DNA from: Deltaproteobacteria bacterium
Lineage (GTDB): Bacteria > Desulfobacterota > DSM-4660 > Desulfatiglandales > HGW-15
Reading direction: 5' to 3'
Length of the DNA: 39,201 nucleotides
Assembly (NCBI GenBank): GCA_020060215.1
Contig: JAGVAP010000131.1
Location: forward strand, 1 to 39,201
The notes under the pieces were generated by a model. It did not search any database. It was not told the DNA's origin and saw nothing but the letters and a program-made list of their open reading frames with translations. Within the stretch, counting starts at the first letter, position 1. Every line of letters starts with the position of its first letter. Positions 28,841-37,818 of this stretch are shown one piece after another. Position numbers and translations under genes: made by a program.

Positions 28841-29671
28841 ATGGCCCATAGTTCACACGATCCCCTCGATCCAGAAGAGCTCCGACGTGCCCTTTCCGGC
28901 TCCCTTTTCGGTACCGACATCCTCCATTACGAACTCCTGGAATCCACCAACGATCTGGCAAGGTCCCTCGCCCAGCAGGGCGCCCCTGAAGGGATGGTGC
29001 TGGTGGCCGACGAACAGCTCGCCGGTCGCGGGAGGATGGGAAGGACCTGGCTGTCGAGACCGGGGGCCAACCTGCTCTTCTCGATCCTGCTCCGCCCGAG
29101 GTTCGATCCCGAACAGGTTTTCGCGCTCACCATGGTGCTGGCCGTTTCGGCCGCTGAAGCCCTTGAGAAGAGGACCGGAGTGAAGGTCGGAATCAAGTGG
29201 CCCAACGATCTCTATGCCGGCCCGCGAAAGCTCGCAGGGATCCTCACCGAGATCGGGGTCAAGGGGAGCACGGTCGAACATGTCGTCATCGGAATGGGTC
29301 TGAATGTCCATTGGCGCCCCGAGGAGGGTGAAGAGATGAGGGGCCCCGCCACAAGCCTCCTGACCGAGACGGGGAGGAGCTACAAGCGGACGGAATTGCT
29401 GGCCTGTATCCTGAACGAGTTTGAGGGGAGCTACCGGAGATTCCTCGACGGGGGTCCGGAGTCCCTCTACTCGAGATGGAACGAGCTTTCTCTGGTCCTC
29501 GGCCGGGATGTGGTCATCGACTCGGGCGAGGAAAAGATATGCGGGAAGGCGTTGTTTATAGATAGAAGCGGGGCCCTGATTCTTGAGGAAAGGGGGGGCG
29601 GTCAAAGACGGATCATCAACGGGGACGTGTCCCTGCGCATGGAAGATACCCTGTTTCTAACCCAATCCTGA
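28841..29671 (+). CDS. birA: Biotin-protein ligase, catalytic type without repressor domain
   Basis: 276 residues. It attaches biotin to carboxylase carrier domains via biotinyl-AMP. The catalytic core shows ESTNDLARSL, the biotin-binding loop GRGRMGRTW, IKWPNDLYAGPRKLAGIL and IGMGLNVHW; a short C-terminal SH3-like cap follows (LVLGRDVVI, GALIL). There is no N-terminal helix-turn-helix, so it is a monofunctional enzyme. Chosen start ATG 28841 (GTG at 28838 is also possible); upstream codons are repeat DNA. The 3' end overlaps the Pho-box-like array of phoB. Confidence 0.92.
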   Translation: MAHSSHDPLDPEELRRALSGSLFGTDILHYELLESTNDLARSLAQQGAPEGMVLVADEQLAGRGRMGRTWLSRPGANLLFSILLRPRFDPEQVFALTMVLAVSAAEALEKRTGVKVGIKWPNDLYAGPRKLAGILTEIGVKGSTVEHVVIGMGLNVHWRPEEGEEMRGPATSLLTETGRSYKRTELLACILNEFEGSYRRFLDGGPESLYSRWNELSLVLGRDVVIDSGEEKICGKALFIDRSGALILEERGGGQRRIINGDVSLRMEDTLFLTQS

Positions 29672-29695
29672 CGGTTTCCTAACAGAATTCAAACG
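29656..29695 (+). promoter_or_regulatory. Candidate Pho-box array upstream of phoB
   Basis: Four 7-bp units spaced exactly 11 bp apart: TCTAACC (29656), CCTGACG (29667), CCTAACA (29678), TCAAACG (29689). The 7+4 geometry is that of known Pho boxes, while the word resembles CCTAACA rather than the E. coli CTGTCAT. It lies 41 bp before the phoB ATG and overlaps the birA stop. Confidence 0.6.
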
Positions 29696-29736
29696 GAGCT
29701 GTCCGAATCTGGTACAGATTCCTTTCGGGGTACCGT

Positions 29737-30423
29737 ATGTCCAGGCAAAAGATACTTGTGGTCGATGACGAGGAAGACATCCTGGAGCTGTTGAGGTTCA
29801 ACCTGTCCGGGGAGGGCTTCGATGTGAGCTGCGCCGCCACCGGCGAGGAGGCCTTGAAACTCGCGAGATCGGAGAACCCGGCGCTGATCCTTCTCGATCT
29901 CATGCTCCCCGGTATCGACGGGCTGCAGGCGGCCAGGCGGTTGAAAGAAGATGAGGTGACGAGGCCGATTCCCATTGTCATGCTGACCGCGAGGGGGGAA
30001 GAGGCCGATATCGTAACCGGTCTGGAGATCGGCGCGGACGATTACGTGACCAAACCCTTCAGCAACAAAATCCTCCTGGCAAGATTACGGGCCGTTCTGC
30101 GCAGGAAAGGCCGCGAGCCTTCAGATGAAGGGACGCCGCTGGTCAAAGGCGACCTGGTCATTCACCCGGGGAGGCATGAAGTGCTCGTGAAAGGAAAACC
30201 GGTACAGCTTACCTACAGCGAGTTCGGGATCCTCAATTACCTGGCCAGAAGGCCCGGCTGGGTGTTCACACGCTCCCAGATCGTGGACGCCGTTCGAGGC
30301 GACGACTATTTTGTCACAGACCGCGCCGTGGATGTCCAGATGGTAGGCCTGCGGAAGAAGCTGGGGGCCGCTGCGAAACACATCGAAACCATCCGGGGAG
30401 TAGGCTACCGGTTCAAAGAATAG
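29737..30423 (+). CDS. phoB: Phosphate-regulon response regulator PhoB (OmpR family)
   Basis: 228 residues. The receiver domain (1-120) has Asp10/Asp11, phospho-acceptor Asp54 (LLDLMLP), Thr84 in MLTARG and Lys106 in VTKPFS. The winged-helix DNA-binding domain fills about 130-228 (LTYSEFGILNYLARRPGWVFTR, VDVQMVGLRKKLG, IETIRGVGYRFKE). It is expected to bind 7-bp direct repeats in the major groove and activate the pst genes. The stop is two bases before phoR. The repeat array at 29656-29695 suggests autoregulation. The call as PhoB rather than another OmpR-type regulator rests on the phoR-pst neighbourhood. Confidence 0.92.
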   Translation: MSRQKILVVDDEEDILELLRFNLSGEGFDVSCAATGEEALKLARSENPALILLDLMLPGIDGLQAARRLKEDEVTRPIPIVMLTARGEEADIVTGLEIGADDYVTKPFSNKILLARLRAVLRRKGREPSDEGTPLVKGDLVIHPGRHEVLVKGKPVQLTYSEFGILNYLARRPGWVFTRSQIVDAVRGDDYFVTDRAVDVQMVGLRKKLGAAAKHIETIRGVGYRFKE

Positions 30424-30425
30424 AA

Positions 30426-32243
30426 ATGGCGAAGAGAAAGCGACTGTTCTGGCAGATCTTCATACCCTATCTGGCGATCATCCTCCTCTCCCTCTTTGCC
30501 GTCCTCTTTTACATCTCGACCTTCCTGAGGGATCTCCTGCTGGAACAGACCCGGTCCGACCTGGGGGCCCAAGCCATCCTGGTTCAGGAGCAGGCCCGCG
30601 CAAATCTTCCGCTCAACCAGAAATGGGTGGACAGGCTCTGCAAGGAAATGGGGGCAAAGATCCCCACCCGCTTCACGGTCATCCAGCCCGGAGGCAGGGT
30701 CCTGGGGGATTCGGACGAAGACCCCGAGAGGATGGATAATCATCTCGACAGACCCGAGATCGCCGCCGCGTTCAGCGAAGGCTACGGCGTCTCCTCCCGG
30801 TTCAGCCACACGCTCGGGAAGCGGATGATGTACCTGGCGATTCCCCTGCTGGAGGAAGGCGTCGTCCATGGGGTCGTCCGGGCAGCCGTGCCGATCGACA
30901 TCATGGATCGCAGGGTGATCGGGCTGCAGCTCCAGATCGTTCTCGGCGGTCTCATCGTAGCCGGGTTGGCGACCGTCTCGGGGTTCCTGGTCTATCGTCG
31001 CATCAGGCGGCCTGTTGCGGACATGCAGAGGGGGGCCCGCCACTTTGCAAAAGGTGAATTTCAGCGCCGCCTGCCGCTTCCCGACACCGAAGAGATGGCC
31101 GTCCTGGCCGAGGCCCTCAACGAGATGGCGTCCCAGCTGCAGGAGCGGATCACCACCATCAGCCGTCAGCGGAAGGAGCTGGAGACCGTGCTCGCGTCCA
31201 TGACGGAAGGGGTGTTCGGCGTGGACATGGATGAGCATGTGATGGGGATGAACACCGCGGCGGCCCATATCCTGGGATACGACCCGGCGCAGGCAAGGGG
31301 AAGGAGCGTTCAGGAGGTCGTCCGGACCGCCTCCCTTCAGAAGTTCATCCGGGACGCCCTTTCCACGGATGAGCCCCTCGAAGGGGATGTCCTGGTCTAT
31401 GGGGATGCGGAGCGGACGCTTCAGGTGCACGGAACGCCCCTTCGGGACGAGAAGAACCGGCGCTCGGGAGTCCTCGTCGTTTTGCACGACATCACGAAGC
31501 TGAGACGCCTCGAGATGCTCAGGCGCGACTTCGTGGCCAATGCGTCCCACGAGATCAGGACCCCGATCACCGCCATCAAGGGGTTCGTGGAGACGCTCCG
31601 GGAGGGTGCGCTCCAGAACCCGGCGGAGGCGGCGCGGTTCCTGGAGATCACACACCGGCATGTGGCCCGGCTGGAGAACCTGGTCGAGGACCTCCTGGCG
31701 CTCTCCCGCATCGAAAAGGAGTCCGAGAAACCCGAGATCGCCCTCGAGGACCTGCCGATCCGGGACGTGCTGGTTGCGGCCATCCAGTCCTATGACGTCA
31801 AGGCATCTGAAAACGAGATCGAGTTGCGGCTCGCCTGTGGTGACGACCTGAGGGCGAGGATCAACCCGGCCCTTCTGGAGCAGGCGGTCTCCAACCTCCT
31901 GGACAACGCCATCAAAAACAGCCATCCCGGCAAATCGGTGCGTGTCCAGGCGGAAGAGAAGGATTCCGAGGTTCTCATCCAGGTCGTCGATCAGGGCCGC
32001 GGCATAGAAAGGCAGCACCTCGATCGTCTGTTCGAGAGGTTCTACAGGGTGGACAAGGCGAGAAGCCGCAAACTGGGCGGCACAGGCCTCGGACTGGCGA
32101 TCGTCAAACATATCATGGAAGTCCACAAGGGAAGCGTTTCAGTCGTGAGCCGGCCGGGAAAAGGCAGCACATTCACCCTCCACCTGCCTCTGAACAAAGC
32201 CTCAATAAGGGAATCATCCATTGATTCCCTCACCGAAACATAA
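30426..32243 (+). CDS. phoR: Phosphate-regulon sensor histidine kinase PhoR
   Basis: 605 residues. Membrane helix 1 (about 9-31), a periplasmic region of about 130 residues, membrane helix 2 (about 168-190), HAMP linker (191-243), PAS domain (about 250-350), phospho-acceptor His375 in NASHEIRTPITAIKGF, then the ATP-binding domain with NLLDNAIKNS, DQGRGIE and GGTGLGLAIVKHIM. The large periplasmic domain makes it longer than E. coli PhoR (431 residues) and closer to the Bacillus/delta type. Two bases separate it from phoB. Its last codons overlap a second Pho-box-like array. PhoU and the Pst system downstream would signal through it. Confidence 0.93.
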   Translation: MAKRKRLFWQIFIPYLAIILLSLFAVLFYISTFLRDLLLEQTRSDLGAQAILVQEQARANLPLNQKWVDRLCKEMGAKIPTRFTVIQPGGRVLGDSDEDPERMDNHLDRPEIAAAFSEGYGVSSRFSHTLGKRMMYLAIPLLEEGVVHGVVRAAVPIDIMDRRVIGLQLQIVLGGLIVAGLATVSGFLVYRRIRRPVADMQRGARHFAKGEFQRRLPLPDTEEMAVLAEALNEMASQLQERITTISRQRKELETVLASMTEGVFGVDMDEHVMGMNTAAAHILGYDPAQARGRSVQEVVRTASLQKFIRDALSTDEPLEGDVLVYGDAERTLQVHGTPLRDEKNRRSGVLVVLHDITKLRRLEMLRRDFVANASHEIRTPITAIKGFVETLREGALQNPAEAARFLEITHRHVARLENLVEDLLALSRIEKESEKPEIALEDLPIRDVLVAAIQSYDVKASENEIELRLACGDDLRARINPALLEQAVSNLLDNAIKNSHPGKSVRVQAEEKDSEVLIQVVDQGRGIERQHLDRLFERFYRVDKARSRKLGGTGLGLAIVKHIMEVHKGSVSVVSRPGKGSTFTLHLPLNKASIRESSIDSLTET

Positions 32244-32267
32244 CGCCGCCCTAATCGAACCCTAACA
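32228..32267 (+). promoter_or_regulatory. Candidate Pho-box array at the phoR end
   Basis: Four units 11 bp apart: CCTCACC (32228), CATAACG (32239), CCTAATC (32250), CCTAACA (32261). The last two are the best. It is separated from the nearer pstS box by a palindrome at 32326-32393. Confidence 0.5.
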
Positions 32268-32325
32268 ATCCCGGAGCAGAAAGTGGGGAAGGCTTTGGTG
32301 TGCGTTGTCGAACGACCGGGTTTCC

Positions 32326-32393
32326 GCCACGAAGACACGAAGACACCAAGAAAGACATCAATGGTTTTCTTTGTGTCTTCGTGCCTTGGTGGC
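32326..32393. repeat. CCACGAAGACACGAAGAC palindrome in the pstS promoter region
   Basis: Two 28-bp arms (32326-32353 and 32366-32393) are reverse complements with three mismatches around a 12-nt loop. The same words occur as a degraded copy at about 36790-36853, before phoU. Confidence 0.88.
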
Positions 32394-32403
32394 AGATCTT
32401 CAA

Positions 32404-32436
32404 CCTAACACAAACCTAACAAAGCGGGTTTACTAT
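32404..32436 (+). promoter_or_regulatory. PhoB-type promoter of pstS: Pho box plus -10
   Basis: Two perfect CCTAACA units (32404-32410 and 32415-32421) 11 bp apart are followed nine bases later by a -10-like TACTAT (32431-32436). There is no -35 hexamer. This is the layout of PhoB-activated promoters, in which the box replaces the -35. An AGGAGGAG ribosome site is at 32451-32458. Confidence 0.65.
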
Positions 32437-32462
32437 CGACCCGGAACGACAGGAGGAGAAAA

Positions 32463-33287
32463 GTGGAAATGAGCAAGAGCAAATGGATCGCAGTCATTGG
32501 AGTCGTCGCATCGGTGTCCTTGGCCAACGCAGCCTGGGCCGGGAATCTCGTGATCAAGGGTTCTACGACCGTGCTTCCCATCGCCCAGAAAGTGGCAGAG
32601 GCCTACATGAAGCAGACCCCCGACGTGAAGATCTCCCTGGAGGGAGGGGGCTCGGGAAACGGGATCAAGGCCCTTGTGGATGGATCCACGGACATTGCCA
32701 ACAGCTCCAGGTTCATCAAAGGTAAAGAAGTCTCCCTTGCAGTGGAAAAGGGGCGGTACCCGGTCCCCTTCGCGGTCGCCTACGACTGCATTGTGCCCGT
32801 TGTGCACCCCTCGAATACGCTCAACAACATCTCCGTGGAGCAGCTCAAGAGGATCTACAAGGGGGAAGTGAAGAACTGGAAGGAGATCGGCGGGCCGGAC
32901 AGCCCGGTGGTGGTGATCTCCAGAGACACCTCTTCCGGGACCTACGAGGTTTGGGAAGAGAAGGTCCTCCATGGTGACAGGGTGTTCCCGGGCGCCCTGC
33001 TCCAGGCCTCGAACGGCGCAATCGTCCAGGCGGTTTCGAAGAACAAGAACGCGATCGGCTACATCGGGATCGGGTACCTGAACAAAGAGGTAAAACCCCT
33101 TAAGGTGGACAATGTCGAAGGGACCGCCGAGACCACCCTGAACGGGACCTATCCGGTCAGCCGCGCCCTTTACATGTTCACGCCCGGATGGCCCAAAGGG
33201 GACACGCTGAACTTCATCAATTTCGTTCTCCATCCGGCCAAAGGGCAGAAGTACGTGTCGGAGGCGGGTTTCGTGCCGCTTTATTAG
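32463..33287 (+). CDS. pstS: Periplasmic phosphate-binding protein PstS
   Basis: 274 residues. A signal peptide is cut after AAWA (residue 26). Phosphate-binding segments are visible: IKGSTTVLPIA, LEGGGSGNGIKALVDGSTDIANSSR and SRDTSSGTYEVW. It delivers phosphate to PstCA. Start GTG 32463 has GGAGG at six bases; ATG at 32469 is an alternative, two codons shorter. The upstream Pho box gives the likely regulation. A strong hairpin in the 150-bp gap to pstC could stabilise or terminate the pstS message, consistent with the excess of binding protein these systems usually need. Confidence 0.93.
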   Translation: MEMSKSKWIAVIGVVASVSLANAAWAGNLVIKGSTTVLPIAQKVAEAYMKQTPDVKISLEGGGSGNGIKALVDGSTDIANSSRFIKGKEVSLAVEKGRYPVPFAVAYDCIVPVVHPSNTLNNISVEQLKRIYKGEVKNWKEIGGPDSPVVVISRDTSSGTYEVWEEKVLHGDRVFPGALLQASNGAIVQAVSKNKNAIGYIGIGYLNKEVKPLKVDNVEGTAETTLNGTYPVSRALYMFTPGWPKGDTLNFINFVLHPAKGQKYVSEAGFVPLY

Positions 33288-33341
33288 TTCGGTGGTTGTG
33301 GGTGGCCCGTAGCGGATCGTTTGTTGAAGCGAGGCGAGAGA

Positions 33342-33404
33342 CTGCAGGAGCACCCTCCCGGTTGCGGTTCAACCCGGGCTCGCAACCGGGAGGGTGCTCC
33401 TACA
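33342..33404. repeat. REP-like palindrome between pstS and pstC
   Basis: A 24-bp arm (33343-33366) pairs with 33381-33404 with one mismatch around a 14-nt loop. The ends read GCAGGAGC and GCTCCTAC, the same family as 2137-2207. There is no T-run, so it is not a classical terminator. The pstC open frame runs back into it by chance. Confidence 0.85.
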
Positions 33405-33438
33405 AGATCCAACAGGGTGTGAGAGGATCGCGTGTTCC

Positions 33439-34359
33439 ATGTTCTGGATGGGCAATCATAGGGATAGGGCTGCACGGAGACGAAGGACCGAAAAGGGGGT
33501 GAAGATCCTCTTTTTCGCCGTCGCATCTGCATCCGTGATTACCCTCTCCCTCATCATGATCTTTCTCTTCATGGAGGGGGCACCGATCTTCGGGAAGGTG
33601 TCCATCAGCGATTTCATCCTCGGCCGCCTCTGGTACCCGACATCCGATCCGCCCCTCTTCGGCATCTTTCCCCTGATCTTTGCCTCTCTGGCCGTCACCG
33701 CGGTGGCTTCCGCCATGTCCGTTCCACTGGGTGTCATGACCGCCATCTATCTTGCCGAGATTGCCTCTCCCAGGCTGCGGGAGGTCGTCAAGCCCATTGT
33801 GGAGCTCATGGCGGCACTTCCCTCCGTGGTGATCGGGTTCTTCGGCATGGTGGTGGTTGCGCCCTTTCTGCAGGACGCCCTCGACCTGGCCGTGGGCCTG
33901 AACCTCTTTAACGCGGCCCTGATGCTGGCCTTCATGTCCGTGCCTACGATCTGCAGCATCTCTGAAGACGCCGTCTTCAGCGTCCCCAAGGAGCTGAAGG
34001 AGGCAAGCCTGGCGCTGGGTGCAACACATTGGGAGACCATCTGGCGGGTCATGATCCCCGCCTCCATATCCGGGATCTCCACGGCCGTGATCCTGGGCAT
34101 GTCAAGAGCGATCGGCGAGACCATGGTGGTTCTGATGGTGGCAGGAGGCGCGGCCATGATCCCCACCTCCCTTTTCGATCCGGTGAGGCCCATGCCGGCA
34201 AGCATAGCGGCGGAGATGGCGGAGGCCCCTTTCAGGGGGGATCATTATTATGCCCTCTTTGCAACTGGAATTGTCCTTTTCCTCTTCACCTTGTTGTTCA
34301 ACCTGGTGGCGGATCATGTCAGCCATAAATACAGGCAGGTGGGAGCGGCGACGCTCTGA
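33439..34359 (+). CDS. pstC: Phosphate ABC transporter permease PstC
   Basis: 306 residues. Six or so membrane helices, starting at about 21-43 (ILFFAVASASVITLSLIMIFLFM). The permease signature for ATPase contact is ELKEASLALGATHWETIWRV, followed by ISGISTAVILGMSRAIGETM. Start ATG 33439 has GAGAGGA 11 bases upstream; ATG 33448 is possible. Forms the inner-membrane channel with PstA. Confidence 0.92.
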   Translation: MFWMGNHRDRAARRRRTEKGVKILFFAVASASVITLSLIMIFLFMEGAPIFGKVSISDFILGRLWYPTSDPPLFGIFPLIFASLAVTAVASAMSVPLGVMTAIYLAEIASPRLREVVKPIVELMAALPSVVIGFFGMVVVAPFLQDALDLAVGLNLFNAALMLAFMSVPTICSISEDAVFSVPKELKEASLALGATHWETIWRVMIPASISGISTAVILGMSRAIGETMVVLMVAGGAAMIPTSLFDPVRPMPASIAAEMAEAPFRGDHYYALFATGIVLFLFTLLFNLVADHVSHKYRQVGAATL

Positions 34360-34444
34360 GTCATTTTCCCTTTGAAACCTCCGCCTCTGGTGGAGGACCG
34401 GGAGAGGTTCTATCGATCCTGGATGAAAAAGGATCGCTTGAAAT

Positions 34445-34574
34445 CCCAATGTCAAGGCTCGAATGACCAGTCAAGCTCAAATGAAAATGGACCGAACAAA
34501 AGCTCGATAGGGATGGCAATGCCTATTGGGATGTTGACATTGAGCTGACGTTTGATCTTTGAACCTTGACATTC
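34445..34574. repeat. Inverted AATGTCAAGGCTC words between pstC and pstA
   Basis: The arm at 34445-34482 (CAATGTCAAGGCTCGAATGA and on) is matched in reverse complement at 34531-34574 (TTGACATT, TTGAACCTTGACATTC). Related to the words at 28660-28830. No gene in the gap 34360-34613. Confidence 0.7.
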
Positions 34575-34613
34575 ATCGGAAGAGCTGAAGAAAATCGAAG
34601 CAAGGTCGAGGGC

Positions 34614-35561
34614 ATGATCTCGAGGAAAATGGCGGTGGAGAATCGATCGACAAAGGTGGTCTTGGCCAAACGCAGAGCCGCCGTTGGCGCGCGGATGGGG
34701 ATTCAGGGGACGGGCGGCCGGCGCAGGGTCGTCCAGTCCCTTGTCTTCGGCCTCCTCAAGCTGGCGGCGATGGTCAACGGGGCCGCCCTCCTCGTGATCA
34801 TCTTTTTCATCCTCTCGAAAGGCTACAGCGCCATCGACTGGACCTTTCTGACCCAGGCTCCCACGGATTCCATGACCAGGGGCGGCATACTCCCGTGCAT
34901 CGTCGGGACGCTGATCCTGGGCCTGGGCGCCATCCTGATCGCACTCCCCATCGGCGTGGCCTCTGCCGTCTACCTGAACGAGTATGCCAGGCCGGGAAGG
35001 GTTCTCAGGACCATACGTCTGGGGATCAACAACCTGGCCGGCGTGCCGTCGGTGGTCTTCGGACTCTTCGGGCTGGCCTTTTTCGTGGTCTATCTGGAGA
35101 TGGGGGTAAGCATCCTGGCAGGGTGCCTGACCCTCGCGGCACTGACCCTGCCGGTGATCATCGGGTCCACCGAGGAGGCCCTCCGGGCCGTCCCGAACAC
35201 CTATCGGGAGGCATCCCTGGGGCTCGGGGCGACAAAGTGGCAGACCATCTACAGGGTGGTCCTTCCGGCCGCTCTCCCCGGAATCCTCACAGGATCCATC
35301 CTCGGCATCAGCCGGGCGGCCGGAGAGACCGCCCCGATCATGTTTACGGCCGCGGTGTTCTATACGCCCTCTCTTCCATCTTCCATCTTCGACGAGGTCA
35401 TGGCCCTCCCTTACCATATCTATGTGCTCGCCACGGCCGGAACCGAGATCGAGAAGACAAGGCATCTGCAATACGGGACGGCGATCGTGCTGATCGTGCT
35501 CGTGCTGGGCCTGAACCTGATCGCCATCCTCTATCGGTCCCACCTGAGGAGAAAGAGGTAG
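34614..35561 (+). CDS. pstA: Phosphate ABC transporter permease PstA
   Basis: 315 residues. A basic N-terminus is followed by membrane helices from about 44 on (LKLAAMVNGAALLVIIFFIL). The ATPase-contact loop is VPNTYREASLGLGATKWQTI, then GILTGSILGISRAAGETAPIMF, as in PstA. Start ATG 34614 has AAGG eight bases upstream; ATG 34629 is a shorter alternative. Upstream codons back to a TTG at 34566 are repeat DNA. Confidence 0.92.
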   Translation: MISRKMAVENRSTKVVLAKRRAAVGARMGIQGTGGRRRVVQSLVFGLLKLAAMVNGAALLVIIFFILSKGYSAIDWTFLTQAPTDSMTRGGILPCIVGTLILGLGAILIALPIGVASAVYLNEYARPGRVLRTIRLGINNLAGVPSVVFGLFGLAFFVVYLEMGVSILAGCLTLAALTLPVIIGSTEEALRAVPNTYREASLGLGATKWQTIYRVVLPAALPGILTGSILGISRAAGETAPIMFTAAVFYTPSLPSSIFDEVMALPYHIYVLATAGTEIEKTRHLQYGTAIVLIVLVLGLNLIAILYRSHLRRKR

Positions 35562-35621
35562 AGCCGGAGGCCGGGGTTCAGAGGCAGAAAGAGTTGCGGG
35601 ACGAGGGACGACATAGTTATG

Positions 35622-35705
35622 GTAGGATGGGTGGAGCGGAGCGAAACCCATCTATTCAAAGGCCCGGGCTCGACCGATGGGTTCGCTCCGCTCCACCCAT
35701 CCTAC
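35622..35705. repeat. Palindrome of the GTAGGATGGGTGGAGCGGAG family
   Basis: Arms 35622-35652 and 35676-35705 are reverse complements except for one extra A. Translated, it gives the well-known spurious peptide GWVERSETH, then GFAPLHPSY, seen in many genomes. One arm also occurs at 9729-9759. Confidence 0.9.
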
Positions 35706-35786
35706 GCATCTACACGGACTCAATGCGGGGCGCAAAGGAAAAGAGCAGAGAGCGTGGCGCATAGGGCACAGCGCCAGAGGACAGCC

Positions 35787-35922
35787 CCGCCGCTGGCCGA
35801 GGCCAGTTTGATCGAACAGGAAACCTTAACAAGGTGTCAGGTGTCAGGTTTCGGGTGTCAGCCCGGTAGTCCATCAATTTCCCGATACCTGAACACTGAA
35901 ACCTCTAACTTGACGAAGTTTC
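35787..35922. repeat. Dispersed ~130-bp element, copy B
   Basis: Same block order as 1959-2090: AGTTTGATCGAACAGGAAA near the left end, GTGTCAGGTGTCAGG words, GTCAGCCCGGTAGT, then ACCTGAACACTGAAACCTC and TGACGAAGTT at the right end. Confidence 0.8.
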
Positions 35923-36013
35923 ATAAAGCAACTTGCAGGAGATTTGCCGCCTACGACCTACTCCATACTGCTTACTTGCGTTTTACAGCGGCAAGAGGTG
36001 AAACCGAAAAAGA

Positions 36014-36781
<768 letters not shown>

Positions 36782-36783
36782 AG

Positions 36784-36853
36784 AAGCACCAACGCCAGCC
36801 ACCAAGACACCAAGAAGGGATAATGAGACCTTTGTGACTTCGTGTCCATGTGG
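36784..36853. repeat. Degraded CACCAAGACACCAAG word pair before phoU
   Basis: CCACCAAGACACCAAGAAGG is answered by CTTTGTGACTTCGTGTCCATGTGG, a weaker copy of the palindrome at 32326-32393. Confidence 0.65.
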
Positions 36854-36874
36854 CAGATTCTTCGGGGAGAGATT

Positions 36875-37564
36875 ATGCCCAAGCGGTTGCAGAAAGAGCT
36901 GGAGAGGATCAAGAAGAGGGTTCTTGCGCTGTGCGCCATGGTGGAGGAACGGGTGCGCATGGCCAAGAAATCGATAGAGAACTGGGACTCCGGGCTTGCC
37001 GAGGAGATCATCATGAAGGATTACGAGATCGACGAGCTGGAGGTGGAGGTCGAGGAGGAGTGCCTGAAGATCCTTGCCCTGCACCAGCCGGTGGCCGTCG
37101 ACCTGCGTTTCCTCATCGCAGTGATCAAGATCAACAACGACCTGGAACGGATCGGGGACGAGGCGGCAAACCTCGCGAAGCGCGTCGAGAATATCTCGAG
37201 ACGCCGGAGGCTGGAGTTCACCTTCGACTATTCGACCATGGCCGAGCAGGTCCTGTCCATGCTTCGAATGAGTATCGACTCCCTGGTCACCCTGGACCAG
37301 AAGCTGGCCTTCCAGGTGCTGACGATGGATAACGATGTCGACCGCATGTACCGTGAGACCTACGACAGGGTGAAGGCGGCCATCTCGGATCGGCCGGAGT
37401 ACGTCGGCTACATGATCAATCTCAATGCAATCTCCCGGCACCTGGAGCGGATCGGGGACCATTGCACCAACATCGCCGAAGAGGTGATCTATCTGATCGA
37501 GGGCGAGATCGTGCGCCACAGCGCTGCCGTGCGAAAGGCCGAAGAACAGAAGCTGAGAGGTTGA
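36875..37564 (+). CDS. phoU: PhoU, regulator of Pst and PhoR
   Basis: 229 residues, all alpha-helical, two three-helix repeats. Each repeat has the conserved metal-binding helix: NNDLERIGDEAANLAKR (about 85-101) and SRHLERIGDHCTNIAEE (about 189-205). It keeps PhoR inactive when phosphate is plentiful and restrains Pst. ATG 36875 follows GGGGAGA at five bases; the frame is open upstream to 36842 through repeat DNA. Last gene of the phoBR-pst-phoU run. Confidence 0.94.
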   Translation: MPKRLQKELERIKKRVLALCAMVEERVRMAKKSIENWDSGLAEEIIMKDYEIDELEVEVEEECLKILALHQPVAVDLRFLIAVIKINNDLERIGDEAANLAKRVENISRRRRLEFTFDYSTMAEQVLSMLRMSIDSLVTLDQKLAFQVLTMDNDVDRMYRETYDRVKAAISDRPEYVGYMINLNAISRHLERIGDHCTNIAEEVIYLIEGEIVRHSAAVRKAEEQKLRG

Positions 37565-37570
37565 AAGAGA

Positions 37571-37818
37571 GAGGATGCAGGATGCAGGGCAGGATAAGAA
37601 AAGAGATTTCACCGCGGACGCAGAGTACGCAGAGAGGGCGTCAGACCAAAAGATGCTCCATAGGATCTACCCAGCGCACTTGGGCGCGAAATTTGCCGCA
37701 AAAGGAGATTGGCTATCCAGGATTCTGCGGTGAAACCCGCTTCTTCTTCCTATTTGCTCCTTCTATCCAGCATCCTGTATTTTGCATCCTGAATCGTGGA
37801 TCCTGCATCCTGCATCCT
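37571..37818. repeat. Nested inverted element after phoU
   Basis: Outer arms of GATGCAGGATGCAGG words (37572-37600 and 37766-37818) enclose an inner TTTCACCGCGGACGCAG pair (37605-37618 and 37723-37736). Same nesting as at 9531-9640. The right outer arm overlaps the 3' end of the converging membrane-protein gene. Confidence 0.8.

Larger units (their letters stand above)
35562..36013. other. 452-bp pstA-pstB gap with repeat elements
   Basis: No gene. It holds the GTAGGATGGG palindrome (35622-35705), GCGCATAGGGCACAGCGCC words (about 35750-35780), copy B of the dispersed element (35787-35922) and CTACTCCATACTGCTTACT words (about 35955-35975). No terminator or Pho box seen. Confidence 0.6.

Noticed and set aside
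29700..29718. E. coli-type Pho box (CTGTCCGAATCTGG) just before phoB
   Set aside because: Only one half resembles CTGTCAT; the 11-bp CCTAACA-like array just upstream is far more regular.
33342..33404. Intrinsic terminator after pstS
   Set aside because: The hairpin is strong but has no following T-run and belongs to a dispersed palindrome family.
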